Shown: positions 51,477 to 61,898, numbered from the stretch's first letter. The stretch is 64,000 nt of DNA from Gimesia fumaroli (GCF_007754425.1 NZ_CP037452.1:1934664-1998663), one strand, 5' to 3'. Notes: a model not told the origin generated them from the letters alone. Translations and numbers: made by a program.

Positions 51477-52091
51477 CTATCTTTGAAATACAACGCTATC
51501 AAAAGAAAGTCGTTGGATTTCCTCCTTCAGTTTTTTTTGTACCAGAAATTTTGCTTTGTAGATCCAGGTGATATCAGTAGACAACTCACTCGCTGCTACT
51601 TTGGGGGGCTGATCTTTGATCCAGGTCAATTCAAAGGCTCTCCAGGTTTTTTCATCAAAATCAGGTCGAATGTTTTCGAGAGCGATGGTGTAGATATGGC
51701 TGCAAAAATCATCTGACCACATCGCATCAATTTCTCCTGGTTGTTCATAGATGAATTCCTGGAGTCCATTTGCTCCTGATTGATTCTTAAATCGCTGGTT
51801 TTTTTTGAAAAAATGGCAGATTTCATGATAAGTGACAGTGCCCAGCCATGATCGAAATCGTCCCAGTTTTTGATTGTATTCAAAAGAATTGAGCGATGTG
51901 CTGATTTGGCGGAATACTTCCTGGCAGACATCTTCAGAGTCGCAGTCGTTTAATCGAAATTTGCGACAGTAGTTATAGATTAAAGGCCCATATATTTTCA
52001 CAAACTCTCTCCATGCTTCTGAATCTGTGGGAACACGCACACGATTCAAGAGAGTGATATGTGTTGATGGCCAATCGGAGCCGTAATTCAT
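51477..52091 (-). CDS. ECF-type RNA polymerase sigma factor
   Basis: A 204-residue sigma-70 family protein. Region 2 is YGPLIYNYCRKFRLNDCDSEDVCQEVFRQI (about 29-58); region 4 is the C-terminal helix-turn-helix near 150-190 (LTWIKDQPPKVAASELS, TDITWIYKAKFLVQKKL). In planctomycetes such sigma factors are often paired with a downstream kinase that carries an anti-sigma-like zinc finger, exactly the arrangement here. Confidence 0.9.
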   Translation of the reverse strand: MNYGSDWPSTHITLLNRVRVPTDSEAWREFVKIYGPLIYNYCRKFRLNDCDSEDVCQEVFRQISTSLNSFEYNQKLGRFRSWLGTVTYHEICHFFKKNQRFKNQSGANGLQEFIYEQPGEIDAMWSDDFCSHIYTIALENIRPDFDEKTWRAFELTWIKDQPPKVAASELSTDITWIYKAKFLVQKKLKEEIQRLSFDSVVFQR

Positions 52092-52676
52092 TCAGTGGTT
52101 CCTTTGGGGTGGATTTAACAATGATCCATCGTTTTCTGGCTCCGTGTCGCTGTGTCCATACGGGTATGTGTACGCATGGGTTGATTGCCGGGAGTATGTT
52201 CCATTCTACCCAACTAAGGGTATTAGTATAAAGATCAGGATATATATTAATGTACTTAAATATGGCTTGGGGTGAAATAATATTTTCGTGAACACGCGTG
52301 GGTAGAGCGATTTTTCAATCACTATTGTGATGAGAATTAAGGAGATACGGTACGTTTCTCGCTAGAACGCCTCTACAAAATAACCGCTATTGAGAGGAAG
52401 ATCATAGCGAAAGATTTACGATTTAGACCAAAAAAGCAGGAAAGAATTTGCATCAAACCTTTTAAACTGAGCAGATTGAATAAGTTGCTGATTCCCAATT
52501 CGGATTAGAAGGTTTTGCGGGGTTGTGAGAGGCTGATTTTGGCTGATGATGGTGTTTGTTTGTTACTGGTTTGCCTGCGTTTTACAATCGCTGAAGGATC
52601 TACTGGCGTGTTGAATTGGGGGGTAGTGGGGAAGCAGGGTTCGTTTGCCGGCATCTTGACAAGGCAAAAGCGGGTC
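52092..52676. other. Intergenic region, nothing identified
   Basis: I see no gene or strong structure in these 585 bases. It should hold the promoter of the sigma factor/kinase pair near 52100-52250 and the end of the MarR transcript near 52600-52676. Confidence 0.4.
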
Positions 52677-53162
52677 TTAGTTTTCGGCTGACGTTGTGAG
52701 GGAGGTGCGTGCTTTTTCTAAAAGCCGACTGAGTTCAGCCAGTTCATCTGAACTCAAATGACCGATCAATTTGCGATGCAGGCAAAGATCAGGATCGTCA
52801 ATTTTTTTCAACAGTTTCAATGCTTTGGCGGTTATTTGAATATAAACAACCCGCCGATCCTCGGTGCACCGCTTTCGTTCAATCAGGTCTTGAGCCTGCA
52901 GACGGTCAAGCAATCCGGTGATCGCTGGTACGACTTGTACCATTCGACTGGCAATTTCCAGGGAAGGCATCGGTTTTCCTTCACCACGCAATATTCGAAG
53001 AACGTTATATTGGGAAGGTGTCAGGCCATACTCACGAAATAATTTGCCAAATTGATTATGAAAGACATCGCTGGTGCGCAGGATATTCAGAATCGCTTCT
53101 TGCTCTGGTGAAGCAAAAGGTTGTTTCTTTCTGAGTTCCTGTTGTAATTTACCACGTGCCAT
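52677..53162 (-). CDS. MarR-family regulator
   Basis: A 161-residue protein with a MarR winged helix at about 45-115: REYGLTPSQYNVLRILRGEG, then LEIASRMVQVVPAITGLLDRLQAQDLIERKRCTEDRRVVYIQIT, which includes the conserved DRR wing. Helical ends would form the dimer interface. It stands alone between two intergenic regions; target unknown. Confidence 0.9.
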   Translation of the reverse strand: MARGKLQQELRKKQPFASPEQEAILNILRTSDVFHNQFGKLFREYGLTPSQYNVLRILRGEGKPMPSLEIASRMVQVVPAITGLLDRLQAQDLIERKRCTEDRRVVYIQITAKALKLLKKIDDPDLCLHRKLIGHLSSDELAELSRLLEKARTSLTTSAEN

Positions 53163-53268
53163 GATTAATCCCTGACAAAACCGTTTAGCAGAATTCTAGG
53201 TGTAAACTATAGGGGAGTCAAGCGGCTGTCACTCCAGTTGTTCACTGGTTTGGAATAGATTGCCATTT

Positions 53269-54438
53269 TTAATTTCCCGACTGGTTCGCTTTATGGCGAA
53301 ATTCTGTTGGTGTGCATTCTTCATGCTCTTTGATTACCACGCTCAGATAGGCGGCACTGGAAAACCCCGCCATCGTAGCGATTTGTTCGAGTGTGAAGTC
53401 AGTGTCAATCAAAAGTTGTTTCGCGCGGCGAAGCCGTTCTTCTGCGATGATCTGATGAGGTGTTTTTCCCGTCAGCTTCATAAAGCGGCGTTCCAGCGAA
53501 CGTCGGGAGAGATTCACATGTCGTGCGATTAAGGTCACATTGATTGTCGCGCAGGCATTGCGTCGGATGAATTCCAGAGCCGAGGCGATGGCGACGTCGT
53601 CTACAGCAATGATGTCGGTTGATCTGCGAGGCACCAGTTTTCGGGGCGGCAGCATGAGAGGTTGAGCCGGTGCAGCTTTACCTTGCATCAAGCGGTCGAG
53701 CAGGGCAGCTGCCTGAAATCCAACCTGTCCTGCCTGATGCGAAATACTGGTGAGAGGTGGGTCAATCACTTCACAAAAGACATCATCGTTATCAACTCCG
53801 AGAACAGCAACCTGTTCCGGAACCGCGATCCCGCGACGGCGGCAGGCATCCAGAACGCATAAAGCACGTAAATCATGTGCTGCCATTAAGCCTACCGGTT
53901 TCGGCAGTGATTCCAGCCAGTCTGCCAGATCCTCCTGACCACCATTCCAGCTTTCGACAAAACGTCGGCGTGACAGGGGGGAATAAATTTCGCATTCGAA
54001 TCCCTGCTGGCGTGCTATCTCTGCGAAAGCATTCCGACGACGCATTGACCAGTTGGCCCGCTCCACTCCTACAAAAGCAAAGTGCCTTATGTGGCGATCC
54101 CGTAAATGTTCAAACGCCATTTGTGCGATCTCGGTATCGTCGGAATAAACGCCGGGCAGTTCCAGGTCAGGCACTTGCTGTAACGTATCCACGATCGGGA
54201 CACCTGATTGCTGAAGCCGTTCTGACATCTGTTGCGAACGCACTCGGGCAATAATGCCGTCTCCTTCCCACTGTTTCATCCAGTCGGGGAGTGTTGTCGC
54301 TGGTCCCCATTCATCAATGTACACAGACCAGGGCCCATGTGTTCGTGAATACGTTGAAATGCCTTGTAAAATTCCACGGCCGAATGTTTTTGACGTTTCA
54401 ATGAACAGGGCAACCTGAGGTGTAGCAGAACGGGACAT
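53269..54438 (-). CDS. XylR-type AraC-family regulator
   Basis: A 389-residue protein. ATG 54438 (MSRSATPQVALF...) follows GGAAGAG; the longer frame to 54654 would cross the divergent promoter. Residues 10-275 are a LacI/periplasmic-binding-like sensor domain (ETSKTFGRGILQGISTYS, VGLMAAHDLRALCVLDA, AVLGVDNDDVFCEVIDPPLTSI). Residues 290-385 are an AraC DNA-binding domain (VNLSRRSLERRFMKLTGKTPHQII, TLEQIATMAGFSSAAYLS). It is divergent from the giant dehydrogenase gene at 54646 and may regulate it. XylR-type proteins sense sugars. Confidence 0.9.
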   Translation of the reverse strand: MSRSATPQVALFIETSKTFGRGILQGISTYSRTHGPWSVYIDEWGPATTLPDWMKQWEGDGIIARVRSQQMSERLQQSGVPIVDTLQQVPDLELPGVYSDDTEIAQMAFEHLRDRHIRHFAFVGVERANWSMRRRNAFAEIARQQGFECEIYSPLSRRRFVESWNGGQEDLADWLESLPKPVGLMAAHDLRALCVLDACRRRGIAVPEQVAVLGVDNDDVFCEVIDPPLTSISHQAGQVGFQAAALLDRLMQGKAAPAQPLMLPPRKLVPRRSTDIIAVDDVAIASALEFIRRNACATINVTLIARHVNLSRRSLERRFMKLTGKTPHQIIAEERLRRAKQLLIDTDFTLEQIATMAGFSSAAYLSVVIKEHEECTPTEFRHKANQSGN

Positions 54439-54645
54439 GATCTCTTCCGGAGTGTCGCAAAAATAAAAGAGAATGACGCAACACTGGATTGATCCTGCGT
54501 CAGTCAAGCAGTTAGACTGGATTCTATCATTCAAAATCAGATCATAGATGAATGCGTCTTGAGGAAACAGGAAATCTTGAATCTGATTTGTGATTTTCTG
54601 ACAGATTGATGCGCTACTGACTGAAACTGCTTTGAGGAAACCAGG

Positions 54646-57600
54646 ATGAAGCAAATGATGGTACTTCGAATTGTACTGGCAGTGATCGTTGCAGGCGGTT
54701 GCGTTTCCAGTTTATCTGCTGAAAAAACGAAAACTTATTCCGTAGGCATCGCCAAAGTTGATATCACTCCCGATTACCCGGTGATACTAAGTGGCTATGC
54801 CTCACGCAGTACAAAGCCGATTGATCGGGTCGAGCAGCAACTCTGGGCACGCGCGATTGTGATTCGTTCTGAAAATCCTCAACCGCAGATTTTGATATCG
54901 GTTGAAAATTGTGGTGTCCCTGCATCCGTGACGAAAGCTGTTGTCGCGAATCTGAAAGATGAGTATTCCCTTACTCCTCAGAATCTTGTGATCTGCTCCA
55001 CTCATACGCACGCGGCTCCGATGCTCACAGGAGTCCTTCCCAACTTGTATACCAAAGATTTGACTGCTTCCGAACAGGCCGGAATTGACCGTTACACTCA
55101 GGATTTGACGCTTCTGCTGACCAAGGTGGCGGAAGAAGCCATTCACAATACCGAGCCCTCTCTTCTGGAGTGGGGAATCGGGACGGCGACGTTTGCCAAA
55201 AATCGCCGCAATATTACCGGGCCGAAAGATCATGACCTCCCGATCCTACAAGTCAAAGGTGTTGATGGAAAGACACGTGCGATTCTGGTGAACTATGCCT
55301 GCCATTGCACGACATTAGGGGGCGTTCCCTTTATGTCCGGCGACTGGGCCGGTTGCGCCGTCGAAGCGATTGAAGCAGACGTTCCCGGTTGTATGGCGAT
55401 GGTGGTCATTGGATGTGGTGCGGATCAGAATCCGAAGTTCAGAGGCGATGATCAGGGAGCGGCGCGGGTCAATGGAAAAGGCATCGCAGACGGAGTTCGC
55501 CAGCGTCTCAAATCTAAATTAACACCACTAACAGGAGATCTGAAAACGGGGAGTGAAGAACTGACACTTGAGCTGGACAAGCTGCCGACAGAGGACGAGT
55601 GGAAAGAGCGCGCACAGAAAAAGGGAATCACGGGCTATCATGCGCAAAAGAATCTCAAACGTCTGGAACGGGGACAGGCCTTAACAGATAAAATCATTTA
55701 CCCGGTGAAATCTTGGGTCTTTGGTGATGATCTGGCGATGGCCTTTTTGGGAGGAGAGGTTGTTGTCGATTATTCATTGGCGATTAAGCAGCGGCATGGC
55801 GCGAAGCTATGGGTGACCTCCTATGCGAACGACGTTCCCTGTTATATTCCCTCCGAACGGGTCCTGCAGGAAGGGGGCTATGAGGGACGGAATGCGATGG
55901 TCTGGTATGATCTGCCTGGTCCTTTTGCGCCCGGGCTAGAGAAAAAAATTCTGAAGGAAGTAGACCGACAGCTACCGGATACTTATCAGCCCAAAGAGGA
56001 TGTGAGTCGAACGGGTGGCAAGCGGGCATTGACTCCCGCCGAATCGATATCACGTATGAATTACTCCGACAAACTCAAAGTCGAAGTGGTTGCGGCGGAG
56101 CCGTTAGTCATTGACCCCGTCGCAGTAGAGTTCGGTCCTGACGGGAAATTGTGGGTTGTCGAAATGCGGGATTATCCAAACGGCATCGATGGGAACCTGA
56201 AGCCCGGCGGTGTCGTGAAATTTCTCGAAGACCTGGACAGAGACGGCGTCTACGACAAGGCGACCGTGTTTCTGGAAGGGCTGCCTTTTCCGACCGGCTT
56301 AATGGTTTGGAAGCAGGGTGTGCTGGTCTGTACGGCTCCCGATGTGATTTACGCAGAAGATACGAACGGCGATGGGAAAGCCGACCTTAAGAAAATAATT
56401 CTAACGGGATTCGCAACTCATAATTATCAGGCACGGGTGAATAGTCTGGTTCCCGGTCTTGATAACTGGGTCTATGCATCGGGCGGCTTATTCGGCGGCA
56501 TCATCAAATCATTCAATGGTCAGACTGTGAATGTAACGAATCGTGATTTTCGGTTCAAACCCGATACCGGAGTACTGGAACCGGTCAGCGGCCGGACCCA
56601 ACAGGGCCGCGTGCGTGACGATTGGGGCAACTGGTTTGGTTGTCGCAATGGCAGCCTGTGCGTGTATTATCCCGTCAATGAATCCTATTATCGCAAGAAT
56701 CCGTTTGTGGTTTCGCCCCCGCCTGAGGTTGCTGTTCCCCGAGGTGAGGGTGCCAATCAGCTCATTCCGGTAGGTGATCTGGTTCAGTTTCATTTAAGTG
56801 GACAGCGCGGGCGACCGACTTCAGCCTGTGGTCTGGGGCTTTACCGGGATCGGCGACTGGGGGACGGTTTTTTAGGGAACACGTTTGTTTGTGAACCGGT
56901 CAACCAGCTTGTGCATCGTCAGGTGATCCAGCCCGAAGGAGTGGTCTATTTCGGGACGCGTGCGCCGGAAGAACTGGATCGGGAATTCTTGACGTCAACT
57001 GACAACTGGTTTCGGCCAGTACAGGCAAGACCCGCGCCCGACGGATCATTGCTCATCGTAGACATGTATCGCTATCTCATTGAGCATCCCAAGTTTCTTT
57101 CACCAGAGGCAGTCCAGAAACTGAATGTGCGTGCGGGCGAAACACGGGGCCGAATTTATCGGATCTCTCGAAAAGAACAGCAGTATAAACCGATCCCGAA
57201 ATTGAAAGAGTTAGAACCGCAGTATCTGGCGAAGCTGATTAGAAGCAGAAATGGTACACTGCGTGATATGGTGCAGCAGGAACTGATCTTGCGGGCTGAC
57301 GAAAAATACATTCCAGAATTAAAGTCGATTGCCGCGGAGGGGAACTTGCCGGAATCACGTCTGCAGGCACTCTGTACGCTGGATGGTTTGGAGGCGTTGG
57401 ATGCAGCGTTATTACTGCCACGAATTCAGGATTCGCATCCGGGGGTTCGCAGAGAAGCCCTGCGTTTATCGGAACCGTTTTTGAATGCATCAAAGTCTCT
57501 GGCAAATGCCGTTCTGCAGCGCGTCAAGCAGGAAGAAGACTTATCTGTCATTTTACAATTGGCTTATTCTCTCGGCGAATTAAAAAGCGAAATGGCAACG

Positions 57601-60093
57601 CAGTCGTTGTTACAATTGATGGAACAGCATTCCGGGAATGTCTATATCAGGTCTGCCGTGCTGACCAGCTTCGAACCGAGTCGTCTGGCACCGGCGATCG
57701 CCGTTTTGATTCCCCAAGTCAGTGATCAACCCAAACTACAGCCGGTTTTTGAGGCCTTGTTGGGGATGACGATCGCGACCAAAGATGCGGCTGCTCTGAA
57801 GCAGGTTGCTTCTCATTTGCTGGCTGATGCGGTTCAGAATGAGAAGACGCCTCTCTGGGAGTGGGCGGCATTGTCTCGTATTCTGGAAGTGACCAATACC
57901 GCGAAACTCAGCCAGGATCAGGCGCTTGGTCAACAGATCAAAACATTACAAGAACGAGCCCGTCAACTGGTGGCGGATTCCGAGCGGGGGGCAGCAGAGC
58001 GGATTGCCGCGATTACGTTTGTGGTCCAGGCCGGTCAAGGTCAGGATGATCTGCAGTTGATCTCTGATTTATTAACGCCACAAACGTCGCTGAAAATTCA
58101 GATGGCAGCAGTCCGCAGTTTGATCAATACTCAGAAAGCGGAAGCCATGAAACCGGTTCTGGAAAACTGGAAACATCTTACGCCTGCACTGCAGTCAGAA
58201 GTTCTCAATCAGCTTCTGGCACGGGAATCGACGACAGTCAAATTATTAAACAGTGTCGAACAGAAATTGATTCAACCCGCTCAGATTGATTTGACCAGTC
58301 GCCAACGATTGATTGATCATAAAAATAAGAAACTCAGTCAGCGTGCCCGGAAACTGTTTTCGGTGGCGACCAGTGCCAGTCGTGCGGCGGTACTCAAACG
58401 CTATCAATCGATCGATCTGAAACAGGGCAGCATCGAACGGGGCAGTGCTGTGTTTGAGAAACAGTGTGCGAACTGTCATAAACTGAATGGAAAAGGATTT
58501 GTGGTGGGGCCGGACCTGGCGGCGTTGACGGATCAGTCAAAATCATTCCTGCTGACTTCAATACTCGATCCCAACAAAGCCGTCGATGGGCGTTATGCAT
58601 CTTATCTGGCGCTCACCGAGGATGGCCGAATTAATACCGGGATTCTGGTGTCCGAGCAAAGTAACAGCATTACGTTAAAAACGCAGCAGGGGAAAGTGCA
58701 GACAATTCTCAGAACAGAAATCGAAGAATTGAGCAATACCGGCAAATCACTAATGCCGGAAGGTCTGGAACGCGAGATCCCGCCGGAAGCGATGGCGGAT
58801 TTACTGGCCTTTCTACAGGAACACAGTGCCCCCATTCATTACAAGTATGCCGGTGCCGTTTCTCCGGATGCAAACTACCCGGATGATCCGAAAAAGTTGA
58901 AGCTGGTGAATCAATCTCCGGGTTCCGGAAAATTTAATGATGGGAACTGGGTCGGGTTCCGATTTGCCGGCGAGCAACCACAGCCCAGAATTGAATTTGA
59001 TCTTGGTAAAAAAATTCTGGTGCGTTCTTTGAAAATTGTGTATGGCGTGAATCATGCACCCGGGTCAATCCATGCCCCCGCGTCAGTAGTGGTTTCCTTC
59101 AGTAATAACGGTCAGCAGTTTGGGAATCCGCTCAAGTTCTCCAACTTTAATGACCATCCCGATGGTCTGGGGCTCTATGAAATTGATCCGCGCACTGTTG
59201 CGATCAATTTGCCAGAACAACGGGCACGCTTTGTTCGTGTTGATTTTCAGAGCAAACAGGGCTGGCTCTTTCTCTCGGAGATCTCACTTGCCAGCAGCAG
59301 CTCAGCCGGGAAACAACATCAGGCAGTTCCTGTAAAGCCGGGAGATACGAAGCAGGCGACGGTTTCTGTGGACCCGGTTACAAAAATCAAATCGCTCGTT
59401 GCCAGTGTCAAAGTGGGCACTCCAGACGAGTACCGTGAAATTCCCAATATCTGGCGGCAGGCGATTGCTTTGGGCAAACGAAATCAGGCAGAGGAGATTA
59501 AAAAATTACTTGATGCGTCTTTGCCTGAAGAGAAAGGAACTCTGCAATGCTGGCAGGCGGTTGTGATTGGTGGCGGGATCATCAACGGGATTACGATTGC
59601 CGGCGATTGGCCACGAACCCGAATTGAAGCCATCCTGAAGGAAGATCCGAAGTTGGCTGCCCGCTGGCAGCACTCGCTCCAGCAAGCTGTCAAGATGGCC
59701 GATGACCCACAAATCAAAGCGGGGACCCGCTATGATGCACTGCGGATGATCGCCATGCTTGATTATGCAGACTGTCAGGCACAGTTGAAACGTTATCTGG
59801 CAAATCCAAAGCAGGCAGAACTGCAGATGGGGGCCGTCAGTGGATTCGGCGATATTAACTACTCCAAAGCAACAGAAGATTTGCTCAATGCACTTCCCAG
59901 ATTGACGTCCCGTAATCGTAAAATTGCACTCCAGTCTCTGCTAAGAACCGTTGCCCGATGCGTGGCATTATTGGATGCTGTTCAGATGGAGAACGTCTCC
60001 GTCAAGTTGATCGATGCAGACGTTCAAAAACAGTTGTTAGAACATCCCAATCGAGAGATTCAAAGACATTCGAAGCGAATTTTCCATCAGTAG
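54646..60093 (+). CDS. Giant fusion: ceramidase-like, PVC dehydrogenase, HEAT, cytochrome c and discoidin modules
   Basis: A 1815-residue exported protein (signal about 1-25). Residues 28-440 resemble neutral/alkaline ceramidase, with ICSTHTHAAPM (about 118) and NYACHCTTLGG (about 222). About 470-860 is a PVC-type membrane-bound dehydrogenase propeller (GPDGKLWVVEMRDYPNG). HEAT repeats follow to about 1230. CANCH at 1274-1278 is a c-type heme site in a KLNGKGFVVGPDL context. About 1440-1560 looks like a discoidin (F5/8) sandwich, and the end has more HEAT repeats. GAGG lies 8 bases before the ATG. It likely oxidises a surface substrate; the ceramidase-like part may only be structural. Confidence 0.88.
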   Translation: MKQMMVLRIVLAVIVAGGCVSSLSAEKTKTYSVGIAKVDITPDYPVILSGYASRSTKPIDRVEQQLWARAIVIRSENPQPQILISVENCGVPASVTKAVVANLKDEYSLTPQNLVICSTHTHAAPMLTGVLPNLYTKDLTASEQAGIDRYTQDLTLLLTKVAEEAIHNTEPSLLEWGIGTATFAKNRRNITGPKDHDLPILQVKGVDGKTRAILVNYACHCTTLGGVPFMSGDWAGCAVEAIEADVPGCMAMVVIGCGADQNPKFRGDDQGAARVNGKGIADGVRQRLKSKLTPLTGDLKTGSEELTLELDKLPTEDEWKERAQKKGITGYHAQKNLKRLERGQALTDKIIYPVKSWVFGDDLAMAFLGGEVVVDYSLAIKQRHGAKLWVTSYANDVPCYIPSERVLQEGGYEGRNAMVWYDLPGPFAPGLEKKILKEVDRQLPDTYQPKEDVSRTGGKRALTPAESISRMNYSDKLKVEVVAAEPLVIDPVAVEFGPDGKLWVVEMRDYPNGIDGNLKPGGVVKFLEDLDRDGVYDKATVFLEGLPFPTGLMVWKQGVLVCTAPDVIYAEDTNGDGKADLKKIILTGFATHNYQARVNSLVPGLDNWVYASGGLFGGIIKSFNGQTVNVTNRDFRFKPDTGVLEPVSGRTQQGRVRDDWGNWFGCRNGSLCVYYPVNESYYRKNPFVVSPPPEVAVPRGEGANQLIPVGDLVQFHLSGQRGRPTSACGLGLYRDRRLGDGFLGNTFVCEPVNQLVHRQVIQPEGVVYFGTRAPEELDREFLTSTDNWFRPVQARPAPDGSLLIVDMYRYLIEHPKFLSPEAVQKLNVRAGETRGRIYRISRKEQQYKPIPKLKELEPQYLAKLIRSRNGTLRDMVQQELILRADEKYIPELKSIAAEGNLPESRLQALCTLDGLEALDAALLLPRIQDSHPGVRREALRLSEPFLNASKSLANAVLQRVKQEEDLSVILQLAYSLGELKSEMATQSLLQLMEQHSGNVYIRSAVLTSFEPSRLAPAIAVLIPQVSDQPKLQPVFEALLGMTIATKDAAALKQVASHLLADAVQNEKTPLWEWAALSRILEVTNTAKLSQDQALGQQIKTLQERARQLVADSERGAAERIAAITFVVQAGQGQDDLQLISDLLTPQTSLKIQMAAVRSLINTQKAEAMKPVLENWKHLTPALQSEVLNQLLARESTTVKLLNSVEQKLIQPAQIDLTSRQRLIDHKNKKLSQRARKLFSVATSASRAAVLKRYQSIDLKQGSIERGSAVFEKQCANCHKLNGKGFVVGPDLAALTDQSKSFLLTSILDPNKAVDGRYASYLALTEDGRINTGILVSEQSNSITLKTQQGKVQTILRTEIEELSNTGKSLMPEGLEREIPPEAMADLLAFLQEHSAPIHYKYAGAVSPDANYPDDPKKLKLVNQSPGSGKFNDGNWVGFRFAGEQPQPRIEFDLGKKILVRSLKIVYGVNHAPGSIHAPASVVVSFSNNGQQFGNPLKFSNFNDHPDGLGLYEIDPRTVAINLPEQRARFVRVDFQSKQGWLFLSEISLASSSSAGKQHQAVPVKPGDTKQATVSVDPVTKIKSLVASVKVGTPDEYREIPNIWRQAIALGKRNQAEEIKKLLDASLPEEKGTLQCWQAVVIGGGIINGITIAGDWPRTRIEAILKEDPKLAARWQHSLQQAVKMADDPQIKAGTRYDALRMIAMLDYADCQAQLKRYLANPKQAELQMGAVSGFGDINYSKATEDLLNALPRLTSRNRKIALQSLLRTVARCVALLDAVQMENVSVKLIDADVQKQLLEHPNREIQRHSKRIFHQ

Positions 60094-60134
60094 GGAGAAT
60101 TGACTCCGTAGAAAATGACAGTGAGCAGAGTGCT

Positions 60135-60674
60135 TTACCTTGCCTGTTGTAGAACTTCCAGCATGCCTCTACAGAAGTCGGGCAGGTCTCCGGGGCGGCG
60201 ACTGGAGACGAAGTGGCGATCAACTGTAACAGACGCGTCTTCCCAGATGGCCCCGGCGTTAATCAGGTCGTCCTTGATACCCGGCGAACCGGTGACCTTG
60301 ACTCCTTGATAGATGCCAGCGGAGATCGGCATCCAGCCTCCATGGCAGATGGCGGCGATCAGTTTCTGGCTCTCGTGAAATTCAGATAGCAGCGATAAGA
60401 CTTTTTCAAAACGTCTGAGTTTGTCGGGCATCCAGCCGCCGGCGCAGACCACGCCTTGATAGTCGCTGGCGTTGATACTGTCGATTGTGGCATCCGAAAC
60501 AGCTGGATAGCCATGTTTTCCCAGGTAGGTTTTACCTGCTTCTAATCCCGCCATAGTCGTTTCCGCGCCCGCTTCTTCCAGGCGAAGTTTGGGATACCAG
60601 AGTTCGAGGTCTTCGTAATCCTCGCCGACAAACAGGAGAAACTTTTGCCCCGATAAGGGAAGGGAACCAGTCAT
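60135..60674 (-). CDS. PfpI/DJ-1 family protein
   Basis: A 179-residue protein in the class I glutamine amidotransferase-like fold. The nucleophile elbow is AAICHGGWM with the conserved Cys and His, and FVGEDYEDLELWYPK near residue 15 contains the conserved Glu. Members include general-stress proteases and deglycases. Start ATG 60674 after AAGGAAAG; an ATG 39 bases upstream is less likely. Convergent with the giant gene. Confidence 0.88.
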   Translation of the reverse strand: MTGSLPLSGQKFLLFVGEDYEDLELWYPKLRLEEAGAETTMAGLEAGKTYLGKHGYPAVSDATIDSINASDYQGVVCAGGWMPDKLRRFEKVLSLLSEFHESQKLIAAICHGGWMPISAGIYQGVKVTGSPGIKDDLINAGAIWEDASVTVDRHFVSSRRPGDLPDFCRGMLEVLQQAR

Positions 60675-60722
60675 ATTTTCTTTCCTTAGATTTGAATGAT
60701 TAATATGATTCAATAGAGGGAG

Positions 60723-61265
60723 TCAGGCAGCAGGCCACATCAGGCCGAAGATCAGTCCGACAATGACCGCATACAGGATCGATTCGATGACGTGCCCGAT
60801 AATTCGATTATGAAACCAGATCGCATGCTGCACAGTGGCTGAGAGAAACGTCAGTAAGCCTGCGGTTGCCAGAAAGCGAAACACGACTATGAATTCCGCA
60901 CCCGGCTTGATTGCCAGAGTTGACAGATAGGCCAGAGCGAAACTGATGACGAGAAAATACAAAAAAGTCAGTCCGAGTTTCTTTCCCATATTCACTTTCG
61001 GGAAAACAGTCATGACACCGCACGGGCCGTTATTCCATTTCTGCTGATACTCTTCGCTTTTCATTTCCTCCGGTGAATTGCAACCGGGAAACATATAACT
61101 ACCCAGTGGCACATTCTGCTGCTTGACGGCTTCCAGAAATTCATCTTCACTCTCCAGCTTTTTCCAGTCATCGCGATGAAGTTGAAATACCATCCACGAT
61201 AAAAAACTGGCAAAAAATAGTGCCACAGCCGACAATGCAATTGGAATTAACAAACTTGTCAACAT
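60723..61265 (-). CDS. Planctomycete membrane protein of unknown function
   Basis: A 180-residue protein with about four membrane segments: residues 4-28, 96-118, 128-145 and 155-175. A soluble loop at about 32-90 has WNNGPCGVMTVFPKVNMGKKL, which recurs in a family of planctomycete and related proteins without known role. It lies 48 bases ahead of the PfpI gene. Confidence 0.7.
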   Translation of the reverse strand: MLTSLLIPIALSAVALFFASFLSWMVFQLHRDDWKKLESEDEFLEAVKQQNVPLGSYMFPGCNSPEEMKSEEYQQKWNNGPCGVMTVFPKVNMGKKLGLTFLYFLVISFALAYLSTLAIKPGAEFIVVFRFLATAGLLTFLSATVQHAIWFHNRIIGHVIESILYAVIVGLIFGLMWPAA

Positions 61266-61470
61266 ATTATCTCTCCTGGATGCAGTTCAAAATGAGAGTG
61301 TGAAGGGAGTCGTAGGATTGCCGAAATCAGGCAAGTCCCTGAAATGCATTTGCTTCATCATAAAATGACAAATTCTGTTTTCCCAGTACACAGCCAGGCG
61401 ATCGACGAGAAATTACGAGATTGGATGTTTTGATCTCTTTCAGAAATGAATTTCATATAAAGGAACTGAC

Positions 61471-61839
61471 ATGGCCCAATTGATCACGCAGCCGACAATA
61501 GTAGAAGCAGCAGGCAACAAACCCAAGCAGATCGAAGAATTTGTAGGACGCGTCAATACCGGCGAGGAATCAATGAGCATTGCCCGCATGATCTCTCCCG
61601 GCGGTTGGGTAGAGCCGGAACAAACGCCGGAATTTCGTGAGACGTCGATTGTACTCAAGGGAGTTCTGCGTGTGGAATGCGCTGACGGCGTGATCGAAGT
61701 CAAAGCAGGGCAGGCGATTGTGTTGGAACCGGGAGAATGGGTGCGGTACAGTACTCCCGGTGAAGCAGGTGCTGAATATATCGCGATTTGCACGCCCGCC
61801 TTTTCTCCCGATACGGTTCACCGCGTTGAAGAAGATTAA
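61471..61839 (+). CDS. Small cupin-domain protein
   Basis: A 122-residue single-cupin protein. Strand pattern FRETSIVLKGVLRVECADGVIEVKAGQAIVLEPGEWVRYS (about 52-91) includes the second cupin motif region (AGQAIVLEPGEWVRY). The canonical metal ligands of motif 1 are mostly not present, so metal binding is uncertain. AAAGGAA is 6 bases before the ATG. It is followed by a VOC protein gene on the same strand. Confidence 0.8.
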   Translation: MAQLITQPTIVEAAGNKPKQIEEFVGRVNTGEESMSIARMISPGGWVEPEQTPEFRETSIVLKGVLRVECADGVIEVKAGQAIVLEPGEWVRYSTPGEAGAEYIAICTPAFSPDTVHRVEED

Positions 61840-61898
61840 AACGGTCGTGTCTTTCATGCACAATTCATATCACTTCGATTCAGAAAGGGAACTGTTTC

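Noticed and set aside
54439..54654. N-terminal extension of the XylR-type regulator
   Set aside because: It would cross the divergent promoter and overlap the start of the giant gene; the family starts close to the ATG at 54438.
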